A stretch of 64,000 bases of DNA from Paeniglutamicibacter psychrophenolicus (GTDB lineage: Bacteria; Actinomycetota; Actinomycetes; Actinomycetales; Micrococcaceae). Both the position numbers and the translations under genes were made by a program. How positions within the stretch are numbered: the first letter of the stretch is position 1; the number at the start of each line of letters is the position of its first letter. The DNA lies in NCBI RefSeq assembly GCF_030812255.1, contig NZ_JAUSSH010000004.1, positions 1 to 64,000 on the forward strand. Reading direction: 5' to 3'. This document shows, piece by piece, positions 34,854 to 44,221 of this stretch. The notes under the pieces are model-generated. The model was not told where the DNA came from and made no database searches. It saw only the letters and a list, made by a program, of their open reading frames with translations.

Positions 34854-35708
34854 ATGATTGGATCGATCATGGAAAATCTCACGGAACCGGATCTCGGGCC
34901 CGCGGGTGCCGTCCAGGGCGAAACACCGGCCCTGCGCCTCTTCGCACTGCTGGAGCTGATCACCACCCGCGACCAGCTCTTCACCCTGCAATCCCTGGTG
35001 GACCAGACGGGGCTTCCCAAGCCGACCCTGCACCGCATGCTGCAACAACTCGAGGGCGCCAACCTGCTGACCCGCCAGTCCGACGGCCGGCACTACGGCA
35101 CCGGTTCGCGCATGCGCCGCATGGCCGAGGACGTGCTGCTCAACGACACCCGGCACGGCACCCGGCACGCCATACTGCGCGGACTGGTCGATGAAATCGG
35201 CGAAAGCTGCAACATCACGGCCCTGTCCGGCAACGAGGTCATCTACCTGGACCGCGTGGAAACCAACGAGCCGCTGCGCGTGTACCTGGGCCCCGGTTCC
35301 CGGGTGCCGGTGCATTGCTCGGCCAGTGGCAAGTTGATCCTCGCCCAATTCGGCCCCACCCAGCGCGAACGCGTGCTGACCAGCGGACCGCTGCAGCGCT
35401 TCACCGCGCACACGCTCACCGACAAGACGGAAATCGAGGCCGAGCTGACCCAGATCCGGCGCAACGGCTACGCCGAGGACCGCCAGGAATACCTGGACGG
35501 GCTGGTCTGCCTGGCTGTGCTGGTCCCGAACCCGGCAGGCCGTTCCAACCTTTGCGTCGCGGTGCAGGCCCCGATGATGCGCAAGAGCTCGGCGGACCTG
35601 CTCACCTTGCTGCCGGCCCTGCGCCGGGCCGCCGAGAGCATCTCGCGTCTCGAGGACCACGCGGATCTGGGCTCTCCGGAGTCCGAGCCGATCGCGGCAG
35701 GGTGGTGA
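34854..35708 (+). CDS. IclR-family transcriptional regulator
   Basis: A 284-residue regulator with an N-terminal winged helix (ALRLFALLELITTRDQLF, then TLQSLVDQTGLPKPTLHRML) and a C-terminal IclR effector domain (ITALSGNEVIYLDRVET, PVHCSASGKLILAQF, and GYAEDRQEYLDGLVCLAV, in which the ligand-binding Gly-Tyr and Asp-Glu positions of the family are seen). It is divergent from xsc with a shared 176-bp gap, so xsc is the most likely target, with sulfoacetaldehyde or another intermediate as inducer. The gene overlaps or nearly abuts the cobS-like gene, forming an operon of regulator, ATPase, VWA protein and DUF1801. Starts at 34854 and 34869 are both possible. Confidence 0.9.
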   Translation: MIGSIMENLTEPDLGPAGAVQGETPALRLFALLELITTRDQLFTLQSLVDQTGLPKPTLHRMLQQLEGANLLTRQSDGRHYGTGSRMRRMAEDVLLNDTRHGTRHAILRGLVDEIGESCNITALSGNEVIYLDRVETNEPLRVYLGPGSRVPVHCSASGKLILAQFGPTQRERVLTSGPLQRFTAHTLTDKTEIEAELTQIRRNGYAEDRQEYLDGLVCLAVLVPNPAGRSNLCVAVQAPMMRKSSADLLTLLPALRRAAESISRLEDHADLGSPESEPIAAGW

Positions 35709-35713
35709 ACCGG

Positions 35714-36700
35714 ATGAGCCACCAAACACCCGGGCTCGCGGCCCAGGAGCTGGTTTCGGTCCGCGAGATATTCGGCATTGACAGCGAGGCGCGCGCGCCG
35801 CGGTTCCTCGAGGCCACCGAGCATGTCCCGGCCATCGACCCGGCCTACCGCTTCAACCCCGATGTCACCCTGGCGATCCTGGCAGGGTTCACCCACAACA
35901 GCCGGGTGATGGTCCAGGGGCTGCACGGCACCGGGAAGTCCACCCACATCGAGCAGGTCGCCGCCCGGCTGAACTGGCCGCTGATGCGGGTGAACCTGGA
36001 TGGCCACATCAGCCGCCTGGATTTGGTCGGCAAGGACACCGTCGTGATCCAGGACGGTGCACCTGCCACCCAGTTCCAGGAGGGAGTGGTGCCCTGGGCG
36101 ATGATCCAGCCGATGGCGCTGGTCTTCGACGAATACGATGCCGGCCGCCCCGATGTCATGTTCGTCATCCAGCGGCTGCTGGAGCGCGACGGCGGCTTCA
36201 CGCTGCCGGACCAGAACCGGGTCATCCGCCCGCACCCGCACTTCCGGCTCTTCGCCACCGCCAACACCGTCGGGCTGGGCAACCTCAATGGGCTCTACCA
36301 CGGGGTGCAGCGGCTGAACCACGCCCAGCTGGACCGCTGGAACATCGTCGCGGCACTGGACTACCTGCCCGTGGCCGACGAGGTCGGCATCGTGGCCGCC
36401 CGCGTCCCGGACCTGGCACAGAAGCCCTCCGGAATGGAACTGATCCGCTCCATGGTGCAGGTTGCCAACCTCACCCGGGACGGCTTTGCCGCCGGGGACA
36501 TCTCCACCCTGATGTCCCCGCGCACCGTGATCACCTGGGCGGAGAACATCTCCATCTTCCGCGATCCCGCGCTGGCTTTCCGGCTCTCCTTCATCAACAA
36601 GTGCGACGAGGCCGAGCGCTTCATCATCTCCGAGTACTACCAGCGCGTCATGGCATGCGAGCTCGAGGAGTCCTACGCGCTCGTTCCGGCCGGGGCCTAG
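35714..36700 (+). CDS. CobS-like MoxR-type AAA+ ATPase
   Basis: A 328-residue AAA+ protein with Walker A GLHGTGKST (69-77), Walker B ALVFDEYDAGRPD, sensor-1 RLFATANTVGLGN and a CobS-like N-terminal segment (VREIFGIDSEARAPRFLEAT). CobS is the ATPase of aerobic cobaltochelatase CobNST, but no cobN or other cobalamin gene is seen here, so the protein may work with the following VWA protein as a MoxR/VWA chaperone on another client. A GTG at 35705 overlapping the iclR stop (GTGA) is an alternative start; the ATG at 35714 has AGGGTGG at about 10 nt. Confidence 0.88.
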   Translation: MSHQTPGLAAQELVSVREIFGIDSEARAPRFLEATEHVPAIDPAYRFNPDVTLAILAGFTHNSRVMVQGLHGTGKSTHIEQVAARLNWPLMRVNLDGHISRLDLVGKDTVVIQDGAPATQFQEGVVPWAMIQPMALVFDEYDAGRPDVMFVIQRLLERDGGFTLPDQNRVIRPHPHFRLFATANTVGLGNLNGLYHGVQRLNHAQLDRWNIVAALDYLPVADEVGIVAARVPDLAQKPSGMELIRSMVQVANLTRDGFAAGDISTLMSPRTVITWAENISIFRDPALAFRLSFINKCDEAERFIISEYYQRVMACELEESYALVPAGA

Positions 36701-36720
36701 CGGACACCGTCCGGAACGCC

Positions 36721-38436
36721 ATGGACACCACGGGAATCACCGAGCGCCGCGCCCAGGAAATCCGCCAGCTGTGCGCAGCCTCCCTGCGCGCGCTCGGCGC
36801 CGACCCGCGCCTGGAGCTGCTCGGCTCCCGGCCATACCGGGGCACCACGGTGCTGCCGTTCAACGCGCCGCACCTCTACCCGCCCTCCCCCGGCGCGGCG
36901 TTCGAGTCCTTCCGCGGCGCCAGCGACGGGATGGCGTTGCGCACCCTGCATTCGGACACCGCCGCCCACCTGGCCCTGCTCCCCGAGAATCCCAGCGCCC
37001 GACTGGTCTTCGAGGTGCTCGAGCAATTCCGTTGCGAATCCCTGGCCACCCTGCCGGGGGTCCTTTCCAACCTGCGGGCCCGGCACGAGGCATGGTCCAA
37101 GGAATACCTGGCCTCGGGCCTGGCCGAAACCTCGCTGGGCATGCTGCTGTACACGATCCTGCAGGTCACCCGTTCGCGGATCACCGCCGAACCGGTGGTC
37201 GCCGAATCCGAGGACATGATCGAGGCGACCCGCGCGAACCTGTCCCCGGTGCTGGGCCCGCTTCTTCCCGCCCTGCGCCGGAACAAGCTCAGCCAGTCCA
37301 ATTTCGCCTCGCCGGCGTTGGAGATCGCACGTCTTGTCGCCGACGCCGTCCATGCCCTGGAATCCCGGGCACCTGCCCGCAATGCGCCGAAGGCGAAGGA
37401 GTCCAAGGCGGCGGAGTTCTCGCTGCTTGTGGACGTCGAGCGGGAGGCCGCGCTGATCGGGAGAACCTGCACGGGAGCCAGCGGCACGCTGGCGGACGCG
37501 GCCGGCGGCTACACGGTCTTCACTCGTGCCTATGACAAGGAATCGGCGGCCCGGGACCTGGTCCGGGAGGACCTGTTGCGCGGCTACCGCGAACGCATTG
37601 CCGCCCGGGTGCACACCGAGGCGGTGAACACGGCGCTGCTGGCCAAAAGGCTCCAGGGGCTGCTCTGCGTCCCGGAGCGCTCCGGGCACGATTCCGGCGC
37701 GGAGGAAGGCCTGCTCGATGGTTCCCGGCTGGGCCAGCTGATTGCCTCCCCCACCGAGTCCAGGCTGTTCAAGACCGAACGCTTCGAGCCGGTGGCCGCC
37801 GCGGCCGTCACGTTCCTGGTCGACTGCTCCGGGTCGATGAAGCAGCACGCCGAGGGGCTCGCGGCATTCCTGGATGTGCTGGTGCGGGCGCTGGAACGCA
37901 TCGAGGTGCCCTGCGAGGTCCTGGGCTATACCACCGGGGCGTGGAACGGCGGGCGCGCGCTGAAGGATTGGCGCCGCGCCGGCGCCCCGCCGAATCCCGG
38001 GAGGCTCAACGAGCTGTGCCACCTGGTCTTCAAGGACGCCGCGACCTCGTGGCGCACCGGGCGCCCCGGGCTTGCGGCGATGCTCAAGTCCACGCTGTAC
38101 CGCGAGGGCGTCGACGGGGAAGCCGTGCGCTGGGCGCTGTCCCGGCTCGGGGCACGGGGCGAGGACCGCAGGATCCTGGTGGTGGTCACCGATGGCAGCC
38201 CGTCGGACGGCGCCACGGCCAACGCCAACGACGAAAACTACCTGCAGCATGATTTGGCCGCGGTGCTGCGCGGGGCCGAGGCCGCGGGCTCCACCATCCT
38301 GGGCCTGGGGTTGGGCCTGGACATGAGCGGGTATTTCCGCCGCAGCACCATCCTGGATGCCGGGCGGCTCGGCGGCTCCGAATCCGTGCGCGACCTGCTG
38401 GACCTGCTTCAGCGCTCGCTGCGCCCCGGGCGCTGA
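36721..38436 (+). CDS. CobT-like VWA-domain protein
   Basis: A 571-residue protein with a C-terminal von Willebrand A domain: the MIDAS motif VDCSGSMKQ near residue 367, and a later VVVTDGSPSDG loop that completes the metal site. The N-terminal 300 residues resemble cobaltochelatase CobT (ALRTLHSDTAAHLALLP, IFEQ-like VFEVLEQFRCESLA). It starts 20 bp after the cobS-like gene, so the two are co-expressed and should form a MoxR/VWA complex. In known CobNST the pair loads cobalt through CobN, absent here. What it acts on is unknown; position next to xsc makes a role in the sulfonate pathway a hypothesis only. Confidence 0.87.
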   Translation: MDTTGITERRAQEIRQLCAASLRALGADPRLELLGSRPYRGTTVLPFNAPHLYPPSPGAAFESFRGASDGMALRTLHSDTAAHLALLPENPSARLVFEVLEQFRCESLATLPGVLSNLRARHEAWSKEYLASGLAETSLGMLLYTILQVTRSRITAEPVVAESEDMIEATRANLSPVLGPLLPALRRNKLSQSNFASPALEIARLVADAVHALESRAPARNAPKAKESKAAEFSLLVDVEREAALIGRTCTGASGTLADAAGGYTVFTRAYDKESAARDLVREDLLRGYRERIAARVHTEAVNTALLAKRLQGLLCVPERSGHDSGAEEGLLDGSRLGQLIASPTESRLFKTERFEPVAAAAVTFLVDCSGSMKQHAEGLAAFLDVLVRALERIEVPCEVLGYTTGAWNGGRALKDWRRAGAPPNPGRLNELCHLVFKDAATSWRTGRPGLAAMLKSTLYREGVDGEAVRWALSRLGARGEDRRILVVVTDGSPSDGATANANDENYLQHDLAAVLRGAEAAGSTILGLGLGLDMSGYFRRSTILDAGRLGGSESVRDLLDLLQRSLRPGR

Positions 38437-38511
38437 GCCCGCGACACCCCGCGGAGCTTCACCGGACCGGGGAGGTACGCTGGGCCATCCAGCACCATCG
38501 CGAGGAGACCC

Positions 38512-38934
38512 ATGGGAAAGAAACCGCCCGCCATGTCACCGTCGGACCTGCCGGTTGCCCAGGTCCTGGACCGGGCCACGGGGCCGCGGCGCGCCGAGGC
38601 CGACGAATTGCTCGCACTGTTCGGAGAGCTCAGCGGCGAGACCCCGGTCGTGTGGGCCGGGCGCATCATCGGGTTCGGCGAGTACGAGTACCGCTACGAG
38701 AGCGGGCACTCGGGCCGTGCCCCCGTCCTCGCCTTCGCTCCGGGACCGACGAAGCACACGATCTACCTTGTCAACGACTTCTCCCAACGCTGGCCGGAGC
38801 TGCTGGACCGGCTCGGGCCGCACCGCGCTTCCAAGGCCTGCCTGTACCTCACCCGGTTGACCGGGGTGGACCGCGGCGCGCTGCGCCAGTTGCTGGAGCA
38901 TTCGCTCGCGGAGACGATGTCGCCGGGGCGCTGA
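38512..38934 (+). CDS. DUF1801-family small protein
   Basis: A 140-residue cytoplasmic protein of the DUF1801 (YdhG-like) fold. Recognisable segments are the N-terminal RRAEADELLALFGELSGE, TPVVWAGRIIGFGEYEY, and the C-terminal CLYLTRLTGVDRGALRQLLEHS. No function is established for the family. It follows the cobT-like gene by 75 bp and has GAGGAG 8 nt upstream of the ATG, so it is either last in that operon or transcribed on its own. Confidence 0.82.
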   Translation: MGKKPPAMSPSDLPVAQVLDRATGPRRAEADELLALFGELSGETPVVWAGRIIGFGEYEYRYESGHSGRAPVLAFAPGPTKHTIYLVNDFSQRWPELLDRLGPHRASKACLYLTRLTGVDRGALRQLLEHSLAETMSPGR

Positions 38935-39136
38935 ACACCGCACCGTTCTCGAACGGCCGCGGTGGTGGCTCGATCGATATAGCACGGGGACGGCAGCTTG
39001 GCCCGCGACATACGGACGTCGTAAAGGTGAACGCCAGGTTTACCGCCTCGTTCGGTACCGGAACTGCTCCCGGGCAGCCGGTGCGTGGTCCTGCCATGAG
39101 CGTGGTCCTGCCTTGAGGGTGGGCCTGTCCTCAACC
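38935..39136. other. Non-coding stretch with a short direct repeat
   Basis: A gap of 202 bp before a pseudogene. A 13-bp direct repeat GCGTGGTCCTGCC (39083-39095 and 39100-39112) is 17 bp apart in phase. Together with the broken gene that follows, it suggests local sequence decay. Confidence 0.4.
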
Positions 39137-39645
39137 ATGGGTGCATACGTCCTCGTTGACCTTGTTGTTCCTGTCCAGGCCGGTTTGGCCCGCCCCGGTC
39201 CGGCTGGCCGCTGAACATTGCCTTGGACCGCTTCGACACCCGGGAGACCGCCAAGTTCGCAAGCGCCCGGCTCGACGGTGTGCTGCCGGTGCGATTGGGC
39301 TTTGGCGTGCGCGTAGGCGCGGACGCGCAGTTCGGCCACGACGCGTCCGTGCCGGTCTCGCTGGTGGAACCGGAGCCGGCCCTGCGTCGCCTCCACGCCG
39401 CCGCGCTGGAGGCGCTGGGAGCGCAGGTCCACCTGCCCGGTGCGCAACATAACCGCTCGAATTACCGGCCGCACGCCACCCGTGCCGGCGAAGGCCTGCG
39501 ACCCGGGGACCCGGCCATGATCCGTCAGGCTGCGCTGGTGGATATGCTCCGGAACAATGATCCCCGGCCGCGCCGGGTTCTGGCCGTGTGGGAACCGGTG
39601 CAAGGCCCAATCCGCCGCCCATGCAGGCGCGGTTGTCCACGCTGA
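39137..39645 (+). pseudogene. Remnant of a LigT / 2H-phosphodiesterase (2'-5' RNA ligase family)
   Basis: Two frames together resemble the 2'-5' RNA ligase family. An ATG at 39137 opens with MGAYVLVDLVVPVQ, a LigT-like first strand, and hits a stop near 39205. A different frame from ~39215 continues with RFDTRETAKF, SVPVSLVEPEPALRRLHAA, the second HxT motif in NYRPHAT and then RRVLAVWE. The first HxT motif of the family is missing between the two, so both a frameshift and a small deletion are needed. The downstream end runs into unrelated sequence. A sequencing error alone would not restore the missing motif. Confidence 0.55.
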
Positions 39646-39744
39646 ACTCGACAACCCGAACCACGTGGCCGGTTGGCACCAGGATTTCTTCTCCACTGGC
39701 CGGCCAAAGCCTGCGGGCAGGACCGGCATGGCCCGCACCCAGGC

Positions 39745-41208
39745 TCAGGTTCCGCAGAACGTCCGGTAGGGGGCGAAGCCTTCCGGGGCCGCGGCGGCGA
39801 ACCGCTCGAGGCCGGGGCGCTCCTGGAAAGGTGTGCTCAGCGCAGCCAAAAGCTGCGAGAGCGGCTCCTGGTCGCCGTCGACGGCGGCGGCGAGCGCCTC
39901 CTCGACGAGGTGGTTCCGCGGGATGTAGACGGGGTTCGTCCGGTCCATCAGGCCAGCGTCCGGTTCCAGCGCCCGCCAGCGCTGAGCCCAGGCCTCGAAC
40001 GCGGCCGGGCCAGGGAACATGGAGCACGCGGACTCGGCGTCACCGCGCGCGGCCGTGCCCAGATTTCGGAAGAAGGACGTGTAGTCCACGCGGGCCTCCT
40101 GCAGGAGGGTGAACAATTCCCCGGTCAGTGACGTGGCCGAGTCATCGTCCAGGCCCTCGGCCAGGCCGAGCTTGGCTTTCATTCCGGCCAGCCACGCGGC
40201 GCTGTACCGGGTGTGGAAGGCGCCCAGGGATTCCTGTGCCAAGGCAACAGCCTGGTCCTGGTCCTCGTGGAAGAGTGGCAGGAGTGCCTCCGCGAGCCGG
40301 GCGAGGTTCCACTGGGCCACGTGGGGCTGGTTGCCGTAGGCATAGCGCCCGGCTTCGTCGATCGAACTGTAGACCGTGGCAGGATCGAAAACGTCCATGA
40401 AGGCGCACGGGCCGTAGTCGATGCCCTCCCCCGAGATGGTCATGTTGTCCGTGTTCATGACGCCGTGGATGAAACCCACCAGCATCCATTGGGCCACCAG
40501 CGATGCTTGGGCCGCGACCACCGCTTCGAACAGGGCGAGATAGGGGTTCTGGCCCTCGGCCGCCCCGGGATGGTGGCGTGTCATCGCATGGTCGGCCAGG
40601 CGGCGCAGCAGGTCCGCGTCGTCCATGGCCCGGGCATATTGGAAGCTTCCCACCCTCAAGTGGCTGCTTGCCACCCGGCTCAGCACCGCCCCGGGCAGCT
40701 TGGTCTCGCGGCTCACCGACCGTCCCGTCGCCACCACGGCCAGGGAGCGCGTGGTGGGAATGCCCAGGGCGTGCATCGCCTCGCTGATCACGTACTCACG
40801 GAGCATCGGGCCGAGGGTGGCAAGGCCGTCACCACGGCGGGCAAACGGCGTGCGTCCGGAACCCTTGAGGTGGAGGTCCCACAGGCGGCCCCCGGCATCG
40901 ACAATCTCGCCGAGCAGCAGCGCCCGGCCATCTCCCAGGCGCGGCGAGTAGGAGCCGAACTGGTGGCCTGCGTAGCCCTGCGCCACCGGGGTGGCGCCAT
41001 GGGGCAGCCCGGTGCCGATCAGCAGCCTCAGTCCCTCGGCATTGCCCAGGGACTCGGGGTCGAGGCCCAGCTCCTCTGCCAGCGGCTCGTTGAGCACGAC
41101 CAGTCTCGGATCCGGAGCCTGTTCCGCCTGCCAGGGAACGGCCAGCTCGGGAAGCTCACGGGCAAATTGGCCGTCCAGGAAGACGGTGGATTGTGCATCG
41201 ACACTCAT
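39745..41208 (-). CDS. selO: SelO-family protein adenylyltransferase (YdiU)
   Basis: A 487-residue pseudokinase-fold enzyme that transfers AMP from ATP to protein Ser/Thr/Tyr residues (known for SelO, linked to redox stress). Diagnostic motifs: [66 protein letters not shown] and DYGPCAFMD, with the metal-binding Asn and Asp in the last two. The C-terminal FCGT retains the cysteine equivalent to the selenocysteine of eukaryotic SelO. Length is normal. It lies downstream of the yeiH-like gene but after a strong terminator, so it is probably separate. Confidence 0.94.
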   Translation of the reverse strand: MSVDAQSTVFLDGQFARELPELAVPWQAEQAPDPRLVVLNEPLAEELGLDPESLGNAEGLRLLIGTGLPHGATPVAQGYAGHQFGSYSPRLGDGRALLLGEIVDAGGRLWDLHLKGSGRTPFARRGDGLATLGPMLREYVISEAMHALGIPTTRSLAVVATGRSVSRETKLPGAVLSRVASSHLRVGSFQYARAMDDADLLRRLADHAMTRHHPGAAEGQNPYLALFEAVVAAQASLVAQWMLVGFIHGVMNTDNMTISGEGIDYGPCAFMDVFDPATVYSSIDEAGRYAYGNQPHVAQWNLARLAEALLPLFHEDQDQAVALAQESLGAFHTRYSAAWLAGMKAKLGLAEGLDDDSATSLTGELFTLLQEARVDYTSFFRNLGTAARGDAESACSMFPGPAAFEAWAQRWRALEPDAGLMDRTNPVYIPRNHLVEEALAAAVDGDQEPLSQLLAALSTPFQERPGLERFAAAAPEGFAPYRTFCGT

Positions 41209-41325
41209 CTTTCAAGCGTACCTTCGATATGGTGCGGTCCGCGGGGAATGACGGAAGCAGGCAACTGCCACGGCGCCGAAGACGCCCCCTTGGCCTCCGG
41301 CGAATCACCACACCGGATAACAGGG

Positions 41326-41367
41326 AAGGGCCCGTCCGCCGGAAACCGTTCCGGCAGACGAGCCCTT
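41326..41367 (-). terminator. Hairpin terminator after the yeiH-like gene
   Basis: Left arm 41326-41344 (AAGGGC, CCGTC, CGCCGGAA) pairs with right arm 41349-41367 (TTCCGGC, AGACG, AGCCCTT), a ~19-bp stem with few mismatches and a 4-nt loop. It lies 26 bp beyond the stop at 41393 and upstream of selO. Confidence 0.75.
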
Positions 41368-41392
41368 CGGCTCGGTTCTTGCGGCCCCTGCC

Positions 41393-42469
41393 CTACAGCT
41401 GCAGCAGCAGGACTCCCGCGTAGCCCAGGCCGGCGATCAGCGCCCAGGCGCACAGCGCCATGAGGATCGAGGCGCCCTTGGAGGCGAAGAGCTGGCGGAC
41501 CCGCACCGCGGAACCCAGGCCGAAGAGCGCCGCGGCCAGCACGATGTCCTGCACGATCGTGGCGGCGTCCAGCAGCTCGGCCGGAACCTCGAAGATCGAG
41601 CGCACGGCCACCAGGGCCACAAACCCGATGATGAACCCGGGAATGATCGGGGGCAGCTTCAGCCCCTCGTGCGTGGAGCCGGTCCCCTGCGTGCGGCGGC
41701 TGATGATGCCCGCGGCGGCAACCATCGGGGCCAGGGTCAGCACGCGGGTGAGCTTGATGACGATGGCGATGGCCAGCGCGGAGGCGCCGGCGGTCTGCGC
41801 GGTGGCCACGACCTGCCCCACGTCATGCACCGAGGCGCCGACCCACTGCCCGAAGGCCTCCGGGCCCAGCCCCAGCGGAACCATCAGCAGCGGCAGCACG
41901 GCAATGGCCAGGGTGCCGCACAGGGTCACCAGCGCCACCGGGATCACGGTGTCCTCGTCCTTGGAGCGGCGCACCGCGCTCATCGCGCCGATGGCCGAGG
42001 CACCGCAGATGGAAAAGCCCGTGGCAACCAGCAACGGCTGGTCCCCGGGCAGCTTGAACGCCTTGCCCAGCAGGTAGGTTCCGCCGAAGGCCAGCAGCAC
42101 GATGGCCACGACCACCACGAAGGTCAACCAGCCCAGGTCCAGGACATCGACGATGCTCAGCTTCAGGCCCAGCAGCACGATGCCGACGCGCATGAGCTTC
42201 TTCCCGGCGAATCCCAGGCCCTTCTGCAGGGGGCCGGCCACCAGGGAGGACAGGCCCGGGATGTTGGCCGACAGCACGCCGAGCACCACCGCGGTGGTCA
42301 TCACGGGGACGGAAGGGAACAGCAGGTGCACCGCGAAGGACAGCGGGACGGCCACGGCACAGGCGGCCAGTCCGGCCCAGTGCGCCACGACCCAGGAGCG
42401 GGCCTTGCCCGTGACCGAGGTACCCGGCCCCTTGGACTGCACCACCGGTTCGTGTGTTTGGTTGGCCAT
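41393..42469 (-). CDS. YeiH-family membrane protein (putative sulfite/sulfate exporter)
   Basis: A 358-residue protein with about ten transmembrane helices, of the UPF0324/YeiH family. Typical segments are VLGVLSANIPGLSS, GLGFAGKKLMRVGIVLLGLKLS, the conserved GFSICGASAIGAMSAV loop and the WVGASVHDVGQVVATAQT segment, both characteristic of the family. Family members near xsc are annotated as sulfite or sulfate exporters; removing toxic sulfite released by Xsc would be the role here (inference from context). It follows the permease-pta-tpa genes on the same strand, but after a perfect hairpin, so it may be transcribed separately or by read-through. Confidence 0.85.
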   Translation of the reverse strand: MANQTHEPVVQSKGPGTSVTGKARSWVVAHWAGLAACAVAVPLSFAVHLLFPSVPVMTTAVVLGVLSANIPGLSSLVAGPLQKGLGFAGKKLMRVGIVLLGLKLSIVDVLDLGWLTFVVVVAIVLLAFGGTYLLGKAFKLPGDQPLLVATGFSICGASAIGAMSAVRRSKDEDTVIPVALVTLCGTLAIAVLPLLMVPLGLGPEAFGQWVGASVHDVGQVVATAQTAGASALAIAIVIKLTRVLTLAPMVAAAGIISRRTQGTGSTHEGLKLPPIIPGFIIGFVALVAVRSIFEVPAELLDAATIVQDIVLAAALFGLGSAVRVRQLFASKGASILMALCAWALIAGLGYAGVLLLQL

Positions 42470-42498
42470 GAGGGGGAAGCTCCTTGGAAAAGAGTCGC

Positions 42499-42531
42499 GT
42501 TCGTGGTGCGGCCTGCGGCCGCACCACGAAC
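42499..42531 (-). terminator. Perfect hairpin terminator after the APC permease
   Basis: Perfect 15-bp arms GTTCGTGGTGCGGCC (42499-42513) and GGCCGCACCACGAAC (42517-42531) with a 3-nt loop. It lies 47 bp past the permease stop and just upstream of the exporter gene. Confidence 0.8.
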
Positions 42532-42577
42532 CACGCGCTGGATATGTTTACTATTGTGCCGCGTCTTGCTCCGGGCG

Positions 42578-44137
42578 TCAGTTTGCCGCCGAGGCACCGC
42601 TGGCGGACGGGGCCTTGAGTTTGGTGCCCTCCGGCCTCGGGGCACCGAGCACCAGGATGTCGACCTGTTCGTCGGACAGGGTCTTGTTGTGCTTGCGGCG
42701 CATCATGAAGAACACCACGCCCAGCACGGTCCAGACGGCCAGTGCGGACATGGATTCGACGCCCAGCACGCCCGGCGAGCCCGGGACCAGCAGCAGGGCC
42801 ATGAACACCAGCGCCGTGACCGCGCCCAGCGCGCTGAGCACCTTCTTGGAGGTCGAGCGGGTGCCTTCCAGGTCGCCCGCCCGCTCAACGGAGTTGGTCG
42901 GGCGGAAGATCTTGAACGCGCACAGGCAGGTGTAGAGGTAGGCGACGGTCACTCCGACCGCGGACATGTCCACCACCCAGGTCAGTGCGGCACGACCGAA
43001 CCACGGGCTGACCAGGCATACGGCGCCAACAAAGATGACTCCGACATACGGGGTCTTGTACTTGGGGTGCAGCCGGGCGAACACCTTCGGGACCATCTGG
43101 GCCCGGCCCATGCCCAGCAGGATGCGGCTGGCCGAGACGTAGAAGCCGTTCAGTCCGGTGCTCACGCCCATGGTGATTCCGATGGTCAGCAGCAGCAGGC
43201 CCGAGCCGCCCAGCACCCCGGTCAACGCATCCGCGGTGCCCCACGCGGAGTCCCCGGCAACCAGGGCCTCCCAGGGTGCGGCCATCGCCACCGCGGCAAT
43301 CATGGCCGCGTAGAGCAAGGCAGCTGCCAGCAGGGCCAGCACAATCAACTTCATGGCCTTGGCCGGAGGGAAGTCGAACTCCTCCGCGGCCTGCGGGACG
43401 TTGTCGAATCCGATGAAGGCCCAGGGCGCAATCGCGACGATCGCAGCTATCGCGGCGATGGGATTGACATTCTCCGGGAATGCCGGAAGCGCGTTGGAAA
43501 AGACGACCTGCGGGCTGGCGATGACGGCCACCAGGATGCAGGCGACCGCGACGAGCATGATCACGCAGGCAATGAACTGGATGCGGCCCGACAGTGCGGT
43601 GCCGCGGATGTTCAGGTAGGCGAAGACCGCCAGGGCCACCATCGAGATGATGACTTCCACCAGGTAGACGTCCCAGCCGGCCACGGTGTAGAGGTAGCCC
43701 TGCTGCACCACGTCGGGCATGAGCTTGCGGAAGAGCAGCGCCAGCGCCGAGGCATTCAGCGCCACGATGCAGGTGTACCCCAGGGTCAGGAACCAGCCGC
43801 AGAAGAAGGCGTGGGTCCGGCCGAAGCCGACCAGCGCGAAGGCCAGTTCGCCGCCGGAGACCGGGAACGACTTGATCAGGAACCCGTAGCTGACGGCGAT
43901 GAGCACCATCAATGCGCCGCCGATCAGGAAGCCGGAGACCGCCCCGAGCGGTCCACCCATGGCCAGCCAATCGGTGGGCAGGATGAAGGCTCCCCACCCC
44001 ACCGCGGAGCCCAGGGCGATGGCCCAGACCCAGTGGGCCTTGAGCGTCTTTTCCATGCGCTCGGGCTGGCCGCCGTCGAAACCTGGCGAAGCCGATGCCA
44101 TGGGACTAGTCACCGTCTTGTCTGTTGTGGCTTTCAT
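42578..44137 (-). CDS. APC-superfamily permease, candidate taurine importer
   Basis: A 519-residue protein with about twelve transmembrane helices and a hydrophilic C-terminus. The start of the core, WAIALGSAVGWGAFILPTDW, resembles the AAT/EAT ethanolamine-type APC branch; WAFIGFDNVPQAAEEFDFP is the helix-6 region. It lies directly downstream of pta and tpa on the same strand (85 bp from pta), with only short gaps, and no TauABC or TRAP uptake genes are in the window. Hence a taurine or related amine uptake role is inferred. The ATG at 44137 has GAGG 6 nt upstream; an in-frame ATG at 44176 lacks one. Confidence 0.82.
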   Translation of the reverse strand: MKATTDKTVTSPMASASPGFDGGQPERMEKTLKAHWVWAIALGSAVGWGAFILPTDWLAMGGPLGAVSGFLIGGALMVLIAVSYGFLIKSFPVSGGELAFALVGFGRTHAFFCGWFLTLGYTCIVALNASALALLFRKLMPDVVQQGYLYTVAGWDVYLVEVIISMVALAVFAYLNIRGTALSGRIQFIACVIMLVAVACILVAVIASPQVVFSNALPAFPENVNPIAAIAAIVAIAPWAFIGFDNVPQAAEEFDFPPAKAMKLIVLALLAAALLYAAMIAAVAMAAPWEALVAGDSAWGTADALTGVLGGSGLLLLTIGITMGVSTGLNGFYVSASRILLGMGRAQMVPKVFARLHPKYKTPYVGVIFVGAVCLVSPWFGRAALTWVVDMSAVGVTVAYLYTCLCAFKIFRPTNSVERAGDLEGTRSTSKKVLSALGAVTALVFMALLLVPGSPGVLGVESMSALAVWTVLGVVFFMMRRKHNKTLSDEQVDILVLGAPRPEGTKLKAPSASGASAAN

Positions 44138-44221
44138 TTGAACCTCGTTCTTGCACGGCGACGCCTGCGTCACCATGGATGGGGGTTTGTCGGTTCGCCC
44201 TGGCGGGCGGACCTGTCGGGG

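Noticed and set aside
35714-38436. Aerobic cobalamin synthesis (CobNST)
   Set aside because: No CobN or other cobalamin genes are visible in 64 kb; the pair is kept as CobS/CobT-like only.
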